Shown here in pieces: positions 55,195-64,000 of a stretch of DNA of 64,000 bases. Source of the DNA: Brachycybe producta (lineage: Eukaryota; Arthropoda; Diplopoda; Playtdesmida; Andrognathidae); NCBI GenBank assembly GCA_036925085.1, contig JAUPFP010000051.1, positions 372,001 to 436,000 of the forward strand, read 5' to 3'. The first letter of the stretch is position 1, and each line of letters opens with the position of its first letter. The notes beneath the pieces were generated by a model. The model did no database searches, was not told where the DNA came from, and was given only the letters and a program-made list of their open reading frames with translations. The position numbers and the translations under genes are program-made.

Positions 55195-58100
55195 AAGCTC
55201 CCTTAAGAAGGAGTGCACATCGAAAAGGGGGACAGTACCAAACGTGCACCATACTAAATCACTTAAACAACAATGATGATACATGCCCAGTATTTTCTGC
55301 AACAGTTTTTGGAAAGAAACTGAATATTCTTTATGACACTGGAGCTGCCATATCCGTAATTTCAAGACCAACATTTGATGCTATCGAACACAAATATGGC
55401 AAGCACATCAAAAGAATAAAAGAAGGAGATAACATTGAAATAATTGCCGCAAACGGGAAACCATTTCCCATACTAGGGTTGTATGAAATCAAAATAAACC
55501 TGCATAACTGGACTGAAAAAGTAGTCATTTGTGTGAGTCAAAGGGATTTATCTCCATCATACCAGATTATCTTTGGAATAAACACTATCAAAAAATTGGG
55601 GTTGAAATACAATCCCATTAAGGATAGCATACGGTACAGATGGCAAAACATACATACCTATAAAAAAGGGGAACCCTTGAAAATCCTAAATTCTGTAGAA
55701 ACCAAAAGAAGAAATCTAGAATGGATAGATCAAATTTTGGACAACACAGAAAGGGATCATCACAGGCAGTTACAAAACCTTCTCCTAAAATATGCAGATA
55801 TATTTGCATGTAGCCTCACAGATTTAAAACCAACTACTCGTGTGGAACAGGAAATCCACCTGACAGATCCCGCACCAGTATACATTAGGCCATATAAGGT
55901 TCCACATCATCAGGAAAAAATTTTACAAGAAAGGATTAATGAGCTACTTGAAGCAGGGATAATTAAACCGTCAGTTAGCCCTTATTCAGCCCCTTGCATG
56001 CTAGTAGGAAAACCAGATGGCAGTCATCGATTGGTAGTTGATTTTCGTGCCTTAAACAAAAAGGTAGTAGGAGATAAATATCCTCTTCCAGAATTGCTTA
56101 GTGTGAGCAACCAAATTGGAAATGCTAAATATTTCACAACTCTTGATCTTGCAAGTGGATTCTACCAGATTCCTGTATGCATAATGGATCAAAGTAAACT
56201 TGGATTTAGCACTCCATTTGGGCATTATGAGTTTACACGATCTCCCATGGGTCTGAAAACATCTCCAGATGTCTATCAAAGACTAATGGATGATGTACTT
56301 AAGGACCTAAAGGGTAAGATCTGCTTTGTTTACATGGATGATATCATCATCTATAGTAACTCTTTGGAAGAACACTTCAACAGATTGGAACGAGTTTTTC
56401 AAAAATTACGTGAAGCCAACCTGAAGGTGAAGCCATCGAAGTGTATTTTTCTCAAAACTGAAATCAATTATTTGGGCCACTCTTTCAAAAAAGGTTCTAT
56501 GAAACCTGGACCAAAAAAGATTGATGCCATTGATCATTTTCCACGTCCCACAACTGTTAAGAAGGTTCAAAGTTTTTTAGGTCTCATAAACTTTTACAGA
56601 CGTTTTATTCAAGACTGTGCTAATATTGCTGCTCCATTGACCAATCTCCTCTCAAGCAAATCTGCATTTAAATGGACTGAAGAATGTGAACAAAGTTTCA
56701 AAACACTGAAGGAATGTCTTGTCTCCTCTCCAGTGTTAATAATGCCAAACTTTGACCAACCTTTTTTCCTCACAACTGATGCTAGTAATGAAGCAATTGG
56801 AGCAATACTAGAGCAGAAGATAGATGGAAAACTTCATCCAATTTCATATGCAAGTCGGAAACTAAATGGTGCCGAACAAAATTATTCCACCACGTGGAAA
56901 GAGGCACTTGCTTGTGTGTATGAAGTAAACTACTTCAGGTATTACCTTATGGGAAGAAAATTTACCCTGATTACAGATCACAAGCCCTTGCAATACTTGA
57001 TGTCCATGAAAAAGGACAAAGCAATGTTGACGAGATGGGCTCTCCAATTGCAGCAGTATGACTTTGATGTTAAATATCGGGAAGGAAAGGAAAACACAAA
57101 TGCTGATGCCCTCAGCAGAAATCCTCCTGATATAATAAATGCATTAGAAATCCAAACGGACTTCTGGGAAGAAAAGAATATCGCAGCCGATCAGTTAAAA
57201 TGTAAAGAGTTACGTCCTTTCATCGATCACCTAGCTGGATACCCCTCTACAAAACAAACCAGAGAAGAAATTCAAAAGGTTGGCTTAACCTTAAATGAAA
57301 AAGGATGGCTTCTAAAAAGGGAAGGAAACACATTCAAAATGGTAGTTCCCTTAGAAAAAAGATCATATGTCCTAAGTATGTGTCATGATGCAAAATTCTC
57401 AGGTCATATGGGAACTGAAAAAACTCTACAAAGGGTAGAGCAACACTTTTATTGGAAAACTCTCAAAAGAGATGTAAAGGAATACTGTGATTCATGCACT
57501 TCCTGCCAAGAAAAAAGGAAACCCACTGGCAGAACTCCATTAATGAAATTTCCTCCTGCCTCCAAACCATTCGAACGTATTGGTCTAGACATCCTTGGAC
57601 CTTTACCTACTACACATCAAGGAAACAAATACATTGCTGTCTTCTGTGACTATTTCACGAAGTATCCTGAAGCATTTGCAATTGCGGACCAGAAAGCAGA
57701 AACCATTGCACGCTTGCTGGTAAATGAAATCTTTTCTAGATATGGATGTTGTCAAGAGTTGTTAACAGATCGAGGAACAAACTTCACCTCAGACCTAATC
57801 AAAGGTATATGCAGACTTCTAGGTGTAAAAAAGACCTTTACTTCTGCATACCATCCACAAACAGATGGGTTAGTAGAATGCTTCAATGGTACTCTAACAA
57901 AAATGCTTTCGCATTATGTAGAACAAGACCAGCGAAATTGGGATGAAGAGTTACCCCTAATTCTCATGGCATATCGGAGTGCCATTCATTCAAGTACAAA
58001 AGAAACCCCACACTTTTTACTCTTTGGACATGATATGAATCTTCCATATCATCTTCTAAAAACAGATCCTTCACCAGTTTATAACATTGAGGACTACACT

Positions 58101-58637
58101 AAAGTTCTAGCATCAAGAATGCAAATAGCTCACAAGCTTGCTCAAGAACATTTAAATGATGCAGCTGATAAACAAATAACAGCACAACCTGAAACCCGAA
58201 AACACAAACCTTTTTCCATTGGGGACAAAGTGTATCTTTACACTCCTCATGTCAAAAAAGGAAAAACCAAAAAACTAGCTAAGTTATGTCAGGGACCATA
58301 TAGAATCCTAGATAAACTGTCTTCAGTGAACTATAAAATTCAGCACATATACAAAGCAAAGGATATCCAAATAGTTCATGAGGAAAGACTGAAACTTGCT
58401 AAAATTCGCCAACCCTGGGATTTCTCAAATATGGAACAAGTAACTGAGCCACCGGAAAAATTTCAGGTAGAAGCAAATGAAACTGAAAGTGATGAAGAGT
58501 CAGTCATAGATGACAAGGATACTAATTTTCCAGTACACAGGCATCCTTCTACTATTGTCAGACAACCCAAACCTGCCCATGCGTATGGATTAAGAAGCCA
58601 AGGTCCTGCACTACCTATATGCCCCTTCCTCCTCTAA
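55173..58637 (+). CDS. pol: Pol: protease, reverse transcriptase, RNase H, integrase (intact)
   Basis: The frame is open from 55173; no ATG start is needed if reached by -1 frameshift from the nucleocapsid. Protease: YDTGAAISV at about 55332 and IIAANG-type flap. Reverse transcriptase: LVVDFRALNKKV, FTTLDLASGFYQ, SPMGLKTSPDVYQR and catalytic YMDD at 56331-56342. RNase H: LTTDASNEAIGA, HPISYASRKLNGAEQNY. Integrase: H-H-C-C zinc domain (HDAKFSGHMG ... CTSCQEK), Asp in IGLDILGPLP, Asp in LTDRGTNFTS, Glu in GLVECFNGTL. No stop or shift is seen across 1150 codons, so this copy may be recently active. Confidence 0.95.
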   Translation, partial: SSSSGKLKAPLRRSAHRKGGQYQTCTILNHLNNNDDTCPVFSATVFGKKLNILYDTGAAISVISRPTFDAIEHKYGKHIKRIKEGDNIEIIAANGKPFPILGLYEIKINLHNWTEKVVICVSQRDLSPSYQIIFGINTIKKLGLKYNPIKDSIRYRWQNIHTYKKGEPLKILNSVETKRRNLEWIDQILDNTERDHHRQLQNLLLKYADIFACSLTDLKPTTRVEQEIHLTDPAPVYIRPYKVPHHQEKILQERINELLEAGIIKPSVSPYSAPCMLVGKPDGSHRLVVDFRALNKKVVGDKYPLPELLSVSNQIGNAKYFTTLDLASGFYQIPVCIMDQSKLGFSTPFGHYEFTRSPMGLKTSPDVYQRLMDDVLKDLKGKICFVYMDDIIIYSNSLEEHFNRLERVFQKLREANLKVKPSKCIFLKTEINYLGHSFKKGSMKPGPKKIDAIDHFPRPTTVKKVQSFLGLINFYRRFIQDCANIAAPLTNLLSSKSAFKWTEECEQSFKTLKECLVSSPVLIMPNFDQPFFLTTDASNEAIGAILEQKIDGKLHPISYASRKLNGAEQNYSTTWKEALACVYEVNYFRYYLMGRKFTLITDHKPLQYLMSMKKDKAMLTRWALQLQQYDFDVKYREGKENTNADALSRNPPDIINALEIQTDFWEEKNIAADQLKCKELRPFIDHLAGYPSTKQTREEIQKVGLTLNEKGWLLKREGNTFKMVVPLEKRSYVLSMCHDAKFSGHMGTEKTLQRVEQHFYWKTLKRDVKEYCDSCTSCQEKRKPTGRTPLMKFPPASKPFERIGLDILGPLPTTHQGNKYIAVFCDYFTKYPEAFAIADQKAETIARLLVNEIFSRYGCCQELLTDRGTNFTSDLIKGICRLLGVKKTFTSAYHPQTDGLVECFNGTLTKMLSHYVEQDQRNWDEELPLILMAYRSAIHSSTKETPHFLLFGHDMNLPYHLLKTDPSPVYNIEDYTKVLASRMQIAHKLAQEHLNDAADKQITAQPETRKHKPFSIGDKVYLYTPHVKKGKTKKLAKLCQGPYRILDKLSSVNYKIQHIYKAKDIQIVHEERLKLAKIRQPWDFSNMEQVTEPPEKFQVEANETESDEESVIDDKDTNFPVHRHPSTIVRQPKPAHAYGLRSQGPALPICPFLL

Positions 58638-59161
58638 GACGAACAACTGCCATACCAGTTCGAAAACAAAACACCATACCTCCACACGTCTTACATACTG
58701 CTACTTCCAGTAGAATCAACAACCAATCCAGCACATCTCGGCAATTAGGAACTGCAAATGAAGAACAGTCCCAAATCCACCAACCACCCAGAAAAGAAAC
58801 TTCACCAGTACAACATAGAGAAATAAACTTTGAGCAACTCAAATCTGCTTTACAAACAGCATTTACCAGAGGGGAACAAAACACAGATAGTGAAAAACCA
58901 CAAACAAATAAAAGTATCCCAGAACCTCCCACTACTAGAACTGATTGTTCTGAAAGAAGACATATAGTAGAAAACCCAGTCAACCCACTTTTAACAAGTG
59001 AACAACCAATCAATAGTGAAGAGCCAAGTGAATCAGTAGAACTGAACGATCCTCCCGAGTTAGAAAATGCTGATAACCAACAAGAAGGAAATCTTGCTGA
59101 CAGCTTGCTAGGGTTAATAGCAAAAGCACTCAATGCCCTAGGAATACGCTTAAAAAACTAG
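58619..59161 (+). CDS. ORF-X between pol and env, unknown
   Basis: 180 residues overlapping the end of pol by 19 bases in another frame and sharing the env frame. Pro/Ser/Thr/Glu-rich and low in hydrophobic residues until the last 20, which form an amphipathic LADSLLGLIAKALNALGIRL helix. One TAG separates it from the env leader. No known family. It could be a short accessory protein, an env-fused leader or a late domain. The open length is above chance for AT-rich DNA. Confidence 0.5.
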   Translation: MPLPPLRRTTAIPVRKQNTIPPHVLHTATSSRINNQSSTSRQLGTANEEQSQIHQPPRKETSPVQHREINFEQLKSALQTAFTRGEQNTDSEKPQTNKSIPEPPTTRTDCSERRHIVENPVNPLLTSEQPINSEEPSESVELNDPPELENADNQQEGNLADSLLGLIAKALNALGIRLKN

Positions 59162-59198
59162 ACCAATTTAAGTAAATTGGTGTACAACAGTAGTTAAT

Positions 59199-59211
59199 TA
59201 TTTTCTTTCAG
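59199..59211 (+). promoter_or_regulatory. Probable splice acceptor for env mRNA
   Basis: A pyrimidine run TTTTCTTTCAG ends 20 bases before the first env ATG. Env of errantiviruses and retroviruses is made from a spliced RNA. Confidence 0.6.
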
Positions 59212-59230
59212 ATGTAACATTCTCTTGCTG

Positions 59231-61867
59231 ATGAGGATGACGGAAATGGCTACCAAGAAGCCATTCGAAATAGAAGTATGCGGATGGGAAAGATCACAAA
59301 AATTTTGCCAAGTGAAAGAAACCACGGAAAAAAATAAATATGGAAACAACTTATGCACTGGAGAAGAATGTAAAACCTGCCTATTAAAATGGGCCTCAAA
59401 AGTCATTACTCCAAAAGGAGAAATCACCTCGGTAAACTCGTTCCTTTTAAGGCAAAAGGAAGAAAAAAATGGTCATGATTTTGTATATAAATGTGCTAAT
59501 CAAGGTTTACCCTGCTCATGCCAGAAAACAGCATGTTCAGGTTCAACTACATATTGTGACATCACAAAAAAATGCTCGAAAAATGGAACATGTCATTGTA
59601 CAGTAGCAAAAGCCATAACCACAATGGTACATGTAGATACGGAAGAAAATGAGATTGATAATTTTGAAATAGCATCATTCAAAGAATGCTACTTCAATTT
59701 TTCTGATGCTCGAGAAAAACCTAAAAGGGGCAGACGTCACCTGATGGCTCTCGAAACTTTCCAAACCAAAGTAGGTGAAGATTTTATAACCTTCACTGAA
59801 CCAATACTGACAGTCAGTTCAGATGGGACTGTTATTATAAAAAAAATGGGAGTTGAAAATTTTTTTCAAATCTCAGAGAAGAAACAAATTATCATTCCTG
59901 ATGAATTTTTATTTGAAGAAGGTGAAATGCATGTCATCTTTGTAACAAAAAAGGGAAGACTCATTGAAACTTCTTATAACTTAATGGGCAAAGAATTTTG
60001 CCAACACACAAAATGTTTTTTATGCATGGCATTCATATACAATTTAGAATGCATGCCTGTATATATGCAATATGGTATTATAATAACACTTATGATTTTA
60101 ACAAGTATTATGATTCTGTATATTCGCTTGGTGTTAAGATGTATATGGGATTATTGTACAGTTTTATTAAAAATATTGTATATTTTATACCGCATGATAA
60201 AAGGGTGTTTTAAAATGGGCATGTTATGCGGTGTATTAACTGGAACAAAATTAAAAGAACAAGTCAAGAAAACTCAAGATAGATTACAGGATATGGAAAA
60301 TGGATTGCTACGTACACCGAACACTCCCATATTTTATATCATGCTCATTATTGGAATTTTTCTATCACTAATCTCAGTAGTATCAACTAAATGCACTGAA
60401 CATAAGCTAATACCTGCTAAGGTATTTGAATGTCAAGAAACTGTTACAGGTCAACAATGTTCCTTGGCCACTCATATGCAAATCACACTAACCAACTTAG
60501 AATACTCTGTATGTGTCTGGCTGACTGATCAACAAGACAATCACATAGCTGCACTTGAATTTGAGTTCGCCTCTGTGGATTGCCAATGGATTACCTAACA
60601 AATGTATAACACATTTTTAACTACACTACATACAGTTAATCAAGTTGCATGCCCACAAAATGCATACTGTGGTTGGGGTGAACATTGTCACCGAGATTAC
60701 AAATTTCAAGCACTCACAAAAGAGGCCTTAGACTGGCCAGGTGTCACAAACTGTTTCGCAGGAGACTCGGGCAGTATGTGCACCATAATAGATTCCCAAC
60801 CATGTCACCATTATCGTTGGCACCTAAAACCCAGATACATGTTTACATATGAAGTTAGGAAAATCATAGGAATGGCCTGCAAACCAACAGTAAAATTTAC
60901 AATAACAATCAATAACACAAAGGAAACTCACTTGATCCAAACCATTAAGAAAATAAAAGGAGATGTTCACGTTGAAGTAATTGGTGTCTTTGACCAGGCC
61001 ACCGACATCCCTTCGAAACATTTAATACAAAGATATCACGATCCCAGTGAAGCATACATAGAAACTGCCTCTGAACCACATAGACCTACAAGAGGTCACA
61101 TTGGAGACGTTCAAGCCGGAGATCTTTCAATAAACATGTTTTCCTTTGATGAACAGATGGTTCAATGTAGTTTCTATGAAGAACGCATGACTTGTACTAA
61201 GCAGCCCTCTTACTTAGAAAAATTGACTGAAACAAAAGAAAACGTTCTACCTTTTTCTCTTTCCAATCACAAGCTCTTCATTGGAGAGGATGGAACATTA
61301 AAATCCACACTAATAACATCTAGTCCTGCAGTTATATTTGTAACAATGGGAGACTACAAGATCCACCTTAAAACTATTAAAGTTTGCCCTAAATTAGAAC
61401 AAATCCTTTCTCATAAAGGATGTCACTCTTGTATAACCCTTGCAACCTTAAAAATCCAAGCTTACAGTACATGCCTACCAGGAGAAGTCCAGGTACAATT
61501 CAATAACATTCCCATTGCTACACGATCCATATCATTAAAAAGCACATCAGATACATTTGAGATACAGATAAAAGTTGATAAAAAATGCATAAAAGACAAA
61601 ATATGTCTTGTATCCAAAGTAGGTTCCTCTTGTGAATTATTAAACATATGCCTAGAAGACCCTACACTATATTTTACCAATGCAAATCAAAGTTCAGTAA
61701 CCAGTATTGGTAGTTTTTCACCAGGAGAACCTTTTTCTTTTCTCCAACTAACTTCTCTATTAGGAGATCTAAGTGGAAATTTATATAAAGGTGTCATGAT
61801 CGTACTAATCGTCTTTTTTTCAATGTATATTCTATCTTGTTGCCTTAGTATCTTTAAAGGCAAATAA
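59231..61867 (+). pseudogene. env: Env: bunyavirus/phlebovirus-like Gn-Gc glycoprotein precursor, one in-frame stop
   Basis: About 878 codons in one frame with a single TAA at 60596-60598. The first part is Cys-rich and ectodomain-like with a basic RGRRH site (about 59725-59740). It is followed by two hydrophobic segments (near 60070-60150 and 60330-60390). This is the Gn tail then Gc signal layout of phlebovirus precursors. After the second span STKC begins a Gc-like domain. It has many paired Cys, a CGWGEHC block, a GHIGDVQAGD strand and GCHSC, which resembles the GCYSC of phlebovirus Gc domain III. A C-terminal anchor (MIVLIVFFSMYILSCC) ends it. This is the class II fusion type. The stop lies inside Gc, so this copy cannot make full Env without readthrough. 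No signal peptide is visible at the first ATG (59231); an upstream spliced exon may supply it. Confidence 0.82.
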
Positions 61868-61912
61868 CATAAATAATGTACCCCTCACATAAATGTATGT
61901 AAATAATATGTA

Positions 61913-61925
61913 CTTCTTTTTTTAG
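61913..61925 (+). promoter_or_regulatory. Probable splice acceptor for the last ORF
   Basis: CTTCTTTTTTTAG at the end of a pyrimidine run, 50 bases before the ATG at 61975, with a second CAG three bases on. Confidence 0.5.
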
Positions 61926-61974
61926 CAGCATTTCTTAAAATTTCCATATTAAACTATATTTTATAACAATTGTC

Positions 61975-62673
61975 ATGGAACCTCCACCCGAATTTCGGAG
62001 AAACATGAGAAGAGTGTCACAGTGGGTCACCGAGGTGCAAAAACACATACAGCGAAAAAACTCACTACGGGAAAATACATTCCGAGCCAAGAAGCCTGGA
62101 AGAACACAACACTTTCAGTTTCCACTCATATCAGGAAGAAGAACACTTCTGCCAACACCAACAAACAAGCTTCCTACCCTACCTCCACTCATATACGAAC
62201 CTAAAGAAGTGGATTCATCATCATGGCCCGAACTGTTACGATTCCCGACATCAGTACAACTGAAAAACCCCGACCTGCTCCAAAAAGGCCCTGTTGACAG
62301 GAGTCATCCGGAGCACCTCACCAAAAGAAGCCCAGAAACTCAAATAGAGTCGCAACCAACAGTGTTAAAAGTGCGCGATAATTCTAATTGGTTACAAGAC
62401 TCATCCGAACAATCATGGGTTAACCATCAAGAACTTTTAACCCAAACTCGAATATTTACATCAGAAACTGTGATAAATCAAGATATTCAACAGCCATGTG
62501 CAGGTGTGAAACTAGTGCCTTCAAGGGATGCTCAACTTAAGGTACCTGACAAGCCGCACATTCAACACGACCACAAGAACATTCAACAACGAAAAAAACA
62601 GAACCAACAACGAAACTTTAGGAAGTGGAAGAAAAGAAAAGCTGCCAGACAGAAAAAATCATACAAATCATGA
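61975..62673 (+). CDS. Last ORF: protein with Arg/Lys-rich C-terminal tail
   Basis: 232 residues, intact. Basic N-terminus (RRNMRRVSQWVTEVQKHIQ), a Pro-rich middle (LPTPTNKLPTLPPLIYEP), and a strongly basic tail (KKQNQQRNFRKWKKRKAARQ). The tail matches the design of ORF B at 26986. It sits between env and the purine tract, where complex retroviruses place regulatory genes. Arg-rich tails of this sort bind RNA or direct nuclear entry. I infer an RNA-binding accessory protein and cannot name a family. Confidence 0.62.
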   Translation: MEPPPEFRRNMRRVSQWVTEVQKHIQRKNSLRENTFRAKKPGRTQHFQFPLISGRRTLLPTPTNKLPTLPPLIYEPKEVDSSSWPELLRFPTSVQLKNPDLLQKGPVDRSHPEHLTKRSPETQIESQPTVLKVRDNSNWLQDSSEQSWVNHQELLTQTRIFTSETVINQDIQQPCAGVKLVPSRDAQLKVPDKPHIQHDHKNIQQRKKQNQQRNFRKWKKRKAARQKKSYKS

Positions 62674-62689
62674 TGAGACAATTTATATA

Positions 62690-62706
62690 TATCTTGGGGT
62701 CAGGGA
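62690..62706 (+). promoter_or_regulatory. Purine-rich tract before 3' LTR
   Basis: CTTGGGGTCAGGGA ends directly at TGTTATG. It is less pure than usual, but it is the only G/A-rich stretch before a TGTTA end that mirrors TAACA. Confidence 0.5.
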
Positions 62707-63843
62707 TGTTATGAGTGCAAATACACATAACATTTTTTATTTTCTATTGACCCAATTCATCTCATATGTGCAAATAAGCACATAAGAGTTTTTTAAATTG
62801 TTTGTATGTTGCCCTACTTTTACTAAAAATGTTCAGGCACCTTCCACACTTATTTTTTATTTTTTAATGTTTTCCTTTTCCTTAGGGGGTACAAATTTTA
62901 AGCTATAGTAGAGTACCAAAACACAGTTTTTTGATAATTTTAAATGTTTTAACCAAAAAAATCCCAGACAGTTTTTTATATGTATTTAACGAAAAATCTA
63001 GTAAACATTAGTAAGGCAATATTTCATATTGTCAAAGACTTAGTCTTAAAAGTACCCTCACTAGTGTTTTTTATACCATTATAAGTGTAATTTTTTGTAT
63101 TCTTGTGATTTACAACAAAGTAACAGAAAACCATTAACATCATTATACTTTTACCTTTTTTATATATAACAGTTTTGCACCCCATGTAAACTTACATTAT
63201 ATATCATTTTATAATTCTAAATCCATTATAAGCCCAATCCATTAATCTTATATTTTTGTCCATTTTTTTTGTATTTCAGTCTTTAATGTAACTAACCAAT
63301 CATAGCTTTGGAAAATGGAATCCAGCCCTCAAAAAACTGAATAAAAAGAGCTGTATTTCCAAAAGGAAAGACAGACTTCAGAGGAGCTCATCCGATTCCA
63401 TCTTTGAAGGCTATCACCAACCTTAAAAGAAAAAAGCTATCCCACAAACTTTGCTGGTCACTGTATTTTACCGGTCGCTTTAAGTTGGTTCCCATCTGGG
63501 TTCACCACAAGAAGCTGTACAGGTTCTATACAGTAGAACTGATAGTTAGTTGGGGACTTTTTACTTTTCAAAAATGTTCCTGCTTATGTGAGTGAAACAA
63601 TAATTGTTTTTTTTTGTCTTTTTTTTTTATATATTTCTTTTTTGTTAACTTAGGGTGATGGATATTTTTTTATGTTGTAAACTTTTAAATGGTGGTGGAT
63701 GTTAAAATTGTTATGTTAAACCAATAAACCAAATTTAACAAAGAAAAGACTTGGCTAGTTTCTTGTCCCTAAACAGTCTTCAGTGACTAAGCGAACCTCC
63801 CCAGTTAGCTATCCTCATTTAAAGGAAAAAAATTTCGCTAACA
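62707..63843 (+). repeat. 3' LTR, complete (about 1137 bp)
   Basis: The ends are TGTTATG and GCTAACA (TGTTA/TAACA inverted). CCAAT is at 63296-63300 and AATAAAAAG at 63340-63348. R starts near 63369, and an AATAAACC polyadenylation-like signal is near 63723. The last 473 bases match 53061-53533. Confidence 0.82.
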
Positions 63844-64000
63844 GTTAGGTGAAGTTGTATCAACAGTACTCAACCTGACAAAATATGCAATGCCTACTTG
63901 TAATAAATTTAAAAGGGGATATAGACCTTTGCCCTAAAAATACTTGCCCTACAGCCATTTGCCCTAAAAACATTTGCCCTAAAACCAATTTTTCTCTCTT
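63844..64000. repeat. Flank with TTTGCCCTAAAA short repeats
   Basis: The word TTGCCCTA occurs four times between 63930 and 63985, mostly followed by AAAA, at 15-27-base spacing. It continues to the window edge. It may be the start of a minisatellite. Confidence 0.55.

Larger units (their letters stand above)
53061..63843 (+). mobile_element. Env-bearing Ty3/errantivirus-like element with bunyavirus-type glycoprotein
   Basis: Order: truncated 5' LTR, primer-binding site, ORF1 (EDWE/zinc finger), gag, nucleocapsid frame, pol, ORF-X, env, basic last ORF, purine tract, 3' LTR. Pol is one uninterrupted frame. The two LTR copies differ at about 7 of 473 comparable positions. The 5' copy lacks about 660 bases of U3. 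Env has one in-frame stop. This is an endogenous retrovirus-like element of recent age. Confidence 0.92.

Noticed and set aside
58615-59133. 172-codon minus-strand frame opposite ORF-X
   Set aside because: Antisense of ORF-X. Ser/Cys/Leu composition mirrors the Thr/Pro/Glu codons on the other strand. I prefer the plus-strand frame, which is in line with the element.
63930-63990. Telomere repeat
   Set aside because: The CCCTAAA words are not in uninterrupted tandem and lie at uneven spacing.

Overview
This window is a stretch of an AT-rich metazoan nuclear genome built almost entirely from nested transposable elements; I see no ordinary host gene with clear exons. The animal cannot be named from sequence alone. 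Polinton/Maverick DNA, APE-type LINEs, several Ty3/gypsy families and long TATATG/TACATA microsatellites fit a large TE-rich genome, probably an invertebrate.

Layout. 1-12190: two related GC-rich Ty3/gypsy elements in tandem, plus strand. The first has decayed gag and pol, an extra large ORF3 downstream of integrase, and a 3' LTR at 9474-10281. The second is a fragment holding the conserved end of the same ORF3 and its LTR at 11414-12190. 13827-15660: a minus-strand gypsy gag-protease remnant. 16840-36060: a decayed Polinton with protein-primed PolB, dUTPase, adenain-type protease, major and minor capsid proteins, a basic virion protein, retroviral-type integrase, packaging ATPase and smaller genes. 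It is interrupted twice, by a 5'-truncated LINE inside PolB (17091-18854) and by a young LTR element inside the protease gene (21391-29557, 4-bp duplication AAAT). 36760-40887: a RING-finger reading frame, a second longer copy of the same LINE, and an intact Bcl-2-like ORF. 40888-53060: AT-rich DNA with MITE-like repeats, LTR fragments of four kinds, microsatellites, another gag remnant, a long perfect hairpin and an old LINE fragment. 53061-63843: a nearly complete env-bearing Ty3 element with an intact pol and a bunyavirus-like (Gn/Gc) envelope.

The most unusual observation links the last element with the young LTR element in the Polinton. Both have the same leader design, a first ORF carrying an EDWE motif, and a last ORF with an arginine/lysine-rich tail just before the 3' LTR. 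The autonomous element's first ORF also has a zinc-finger pattern close to the CHHC finger of GTSF1/Asterix, the Piwi co-factor. The element in the Polinton has no gag, pol or env and keeps only the two accessory ORFs, yet its LTRs are nearly identical. It looks like a recently mobile satellite retroelement that carries only accessory genes. A second notable point is the cluster of dUTPase, RING and Bcl-2-like reading frames in or beside a Polinton.
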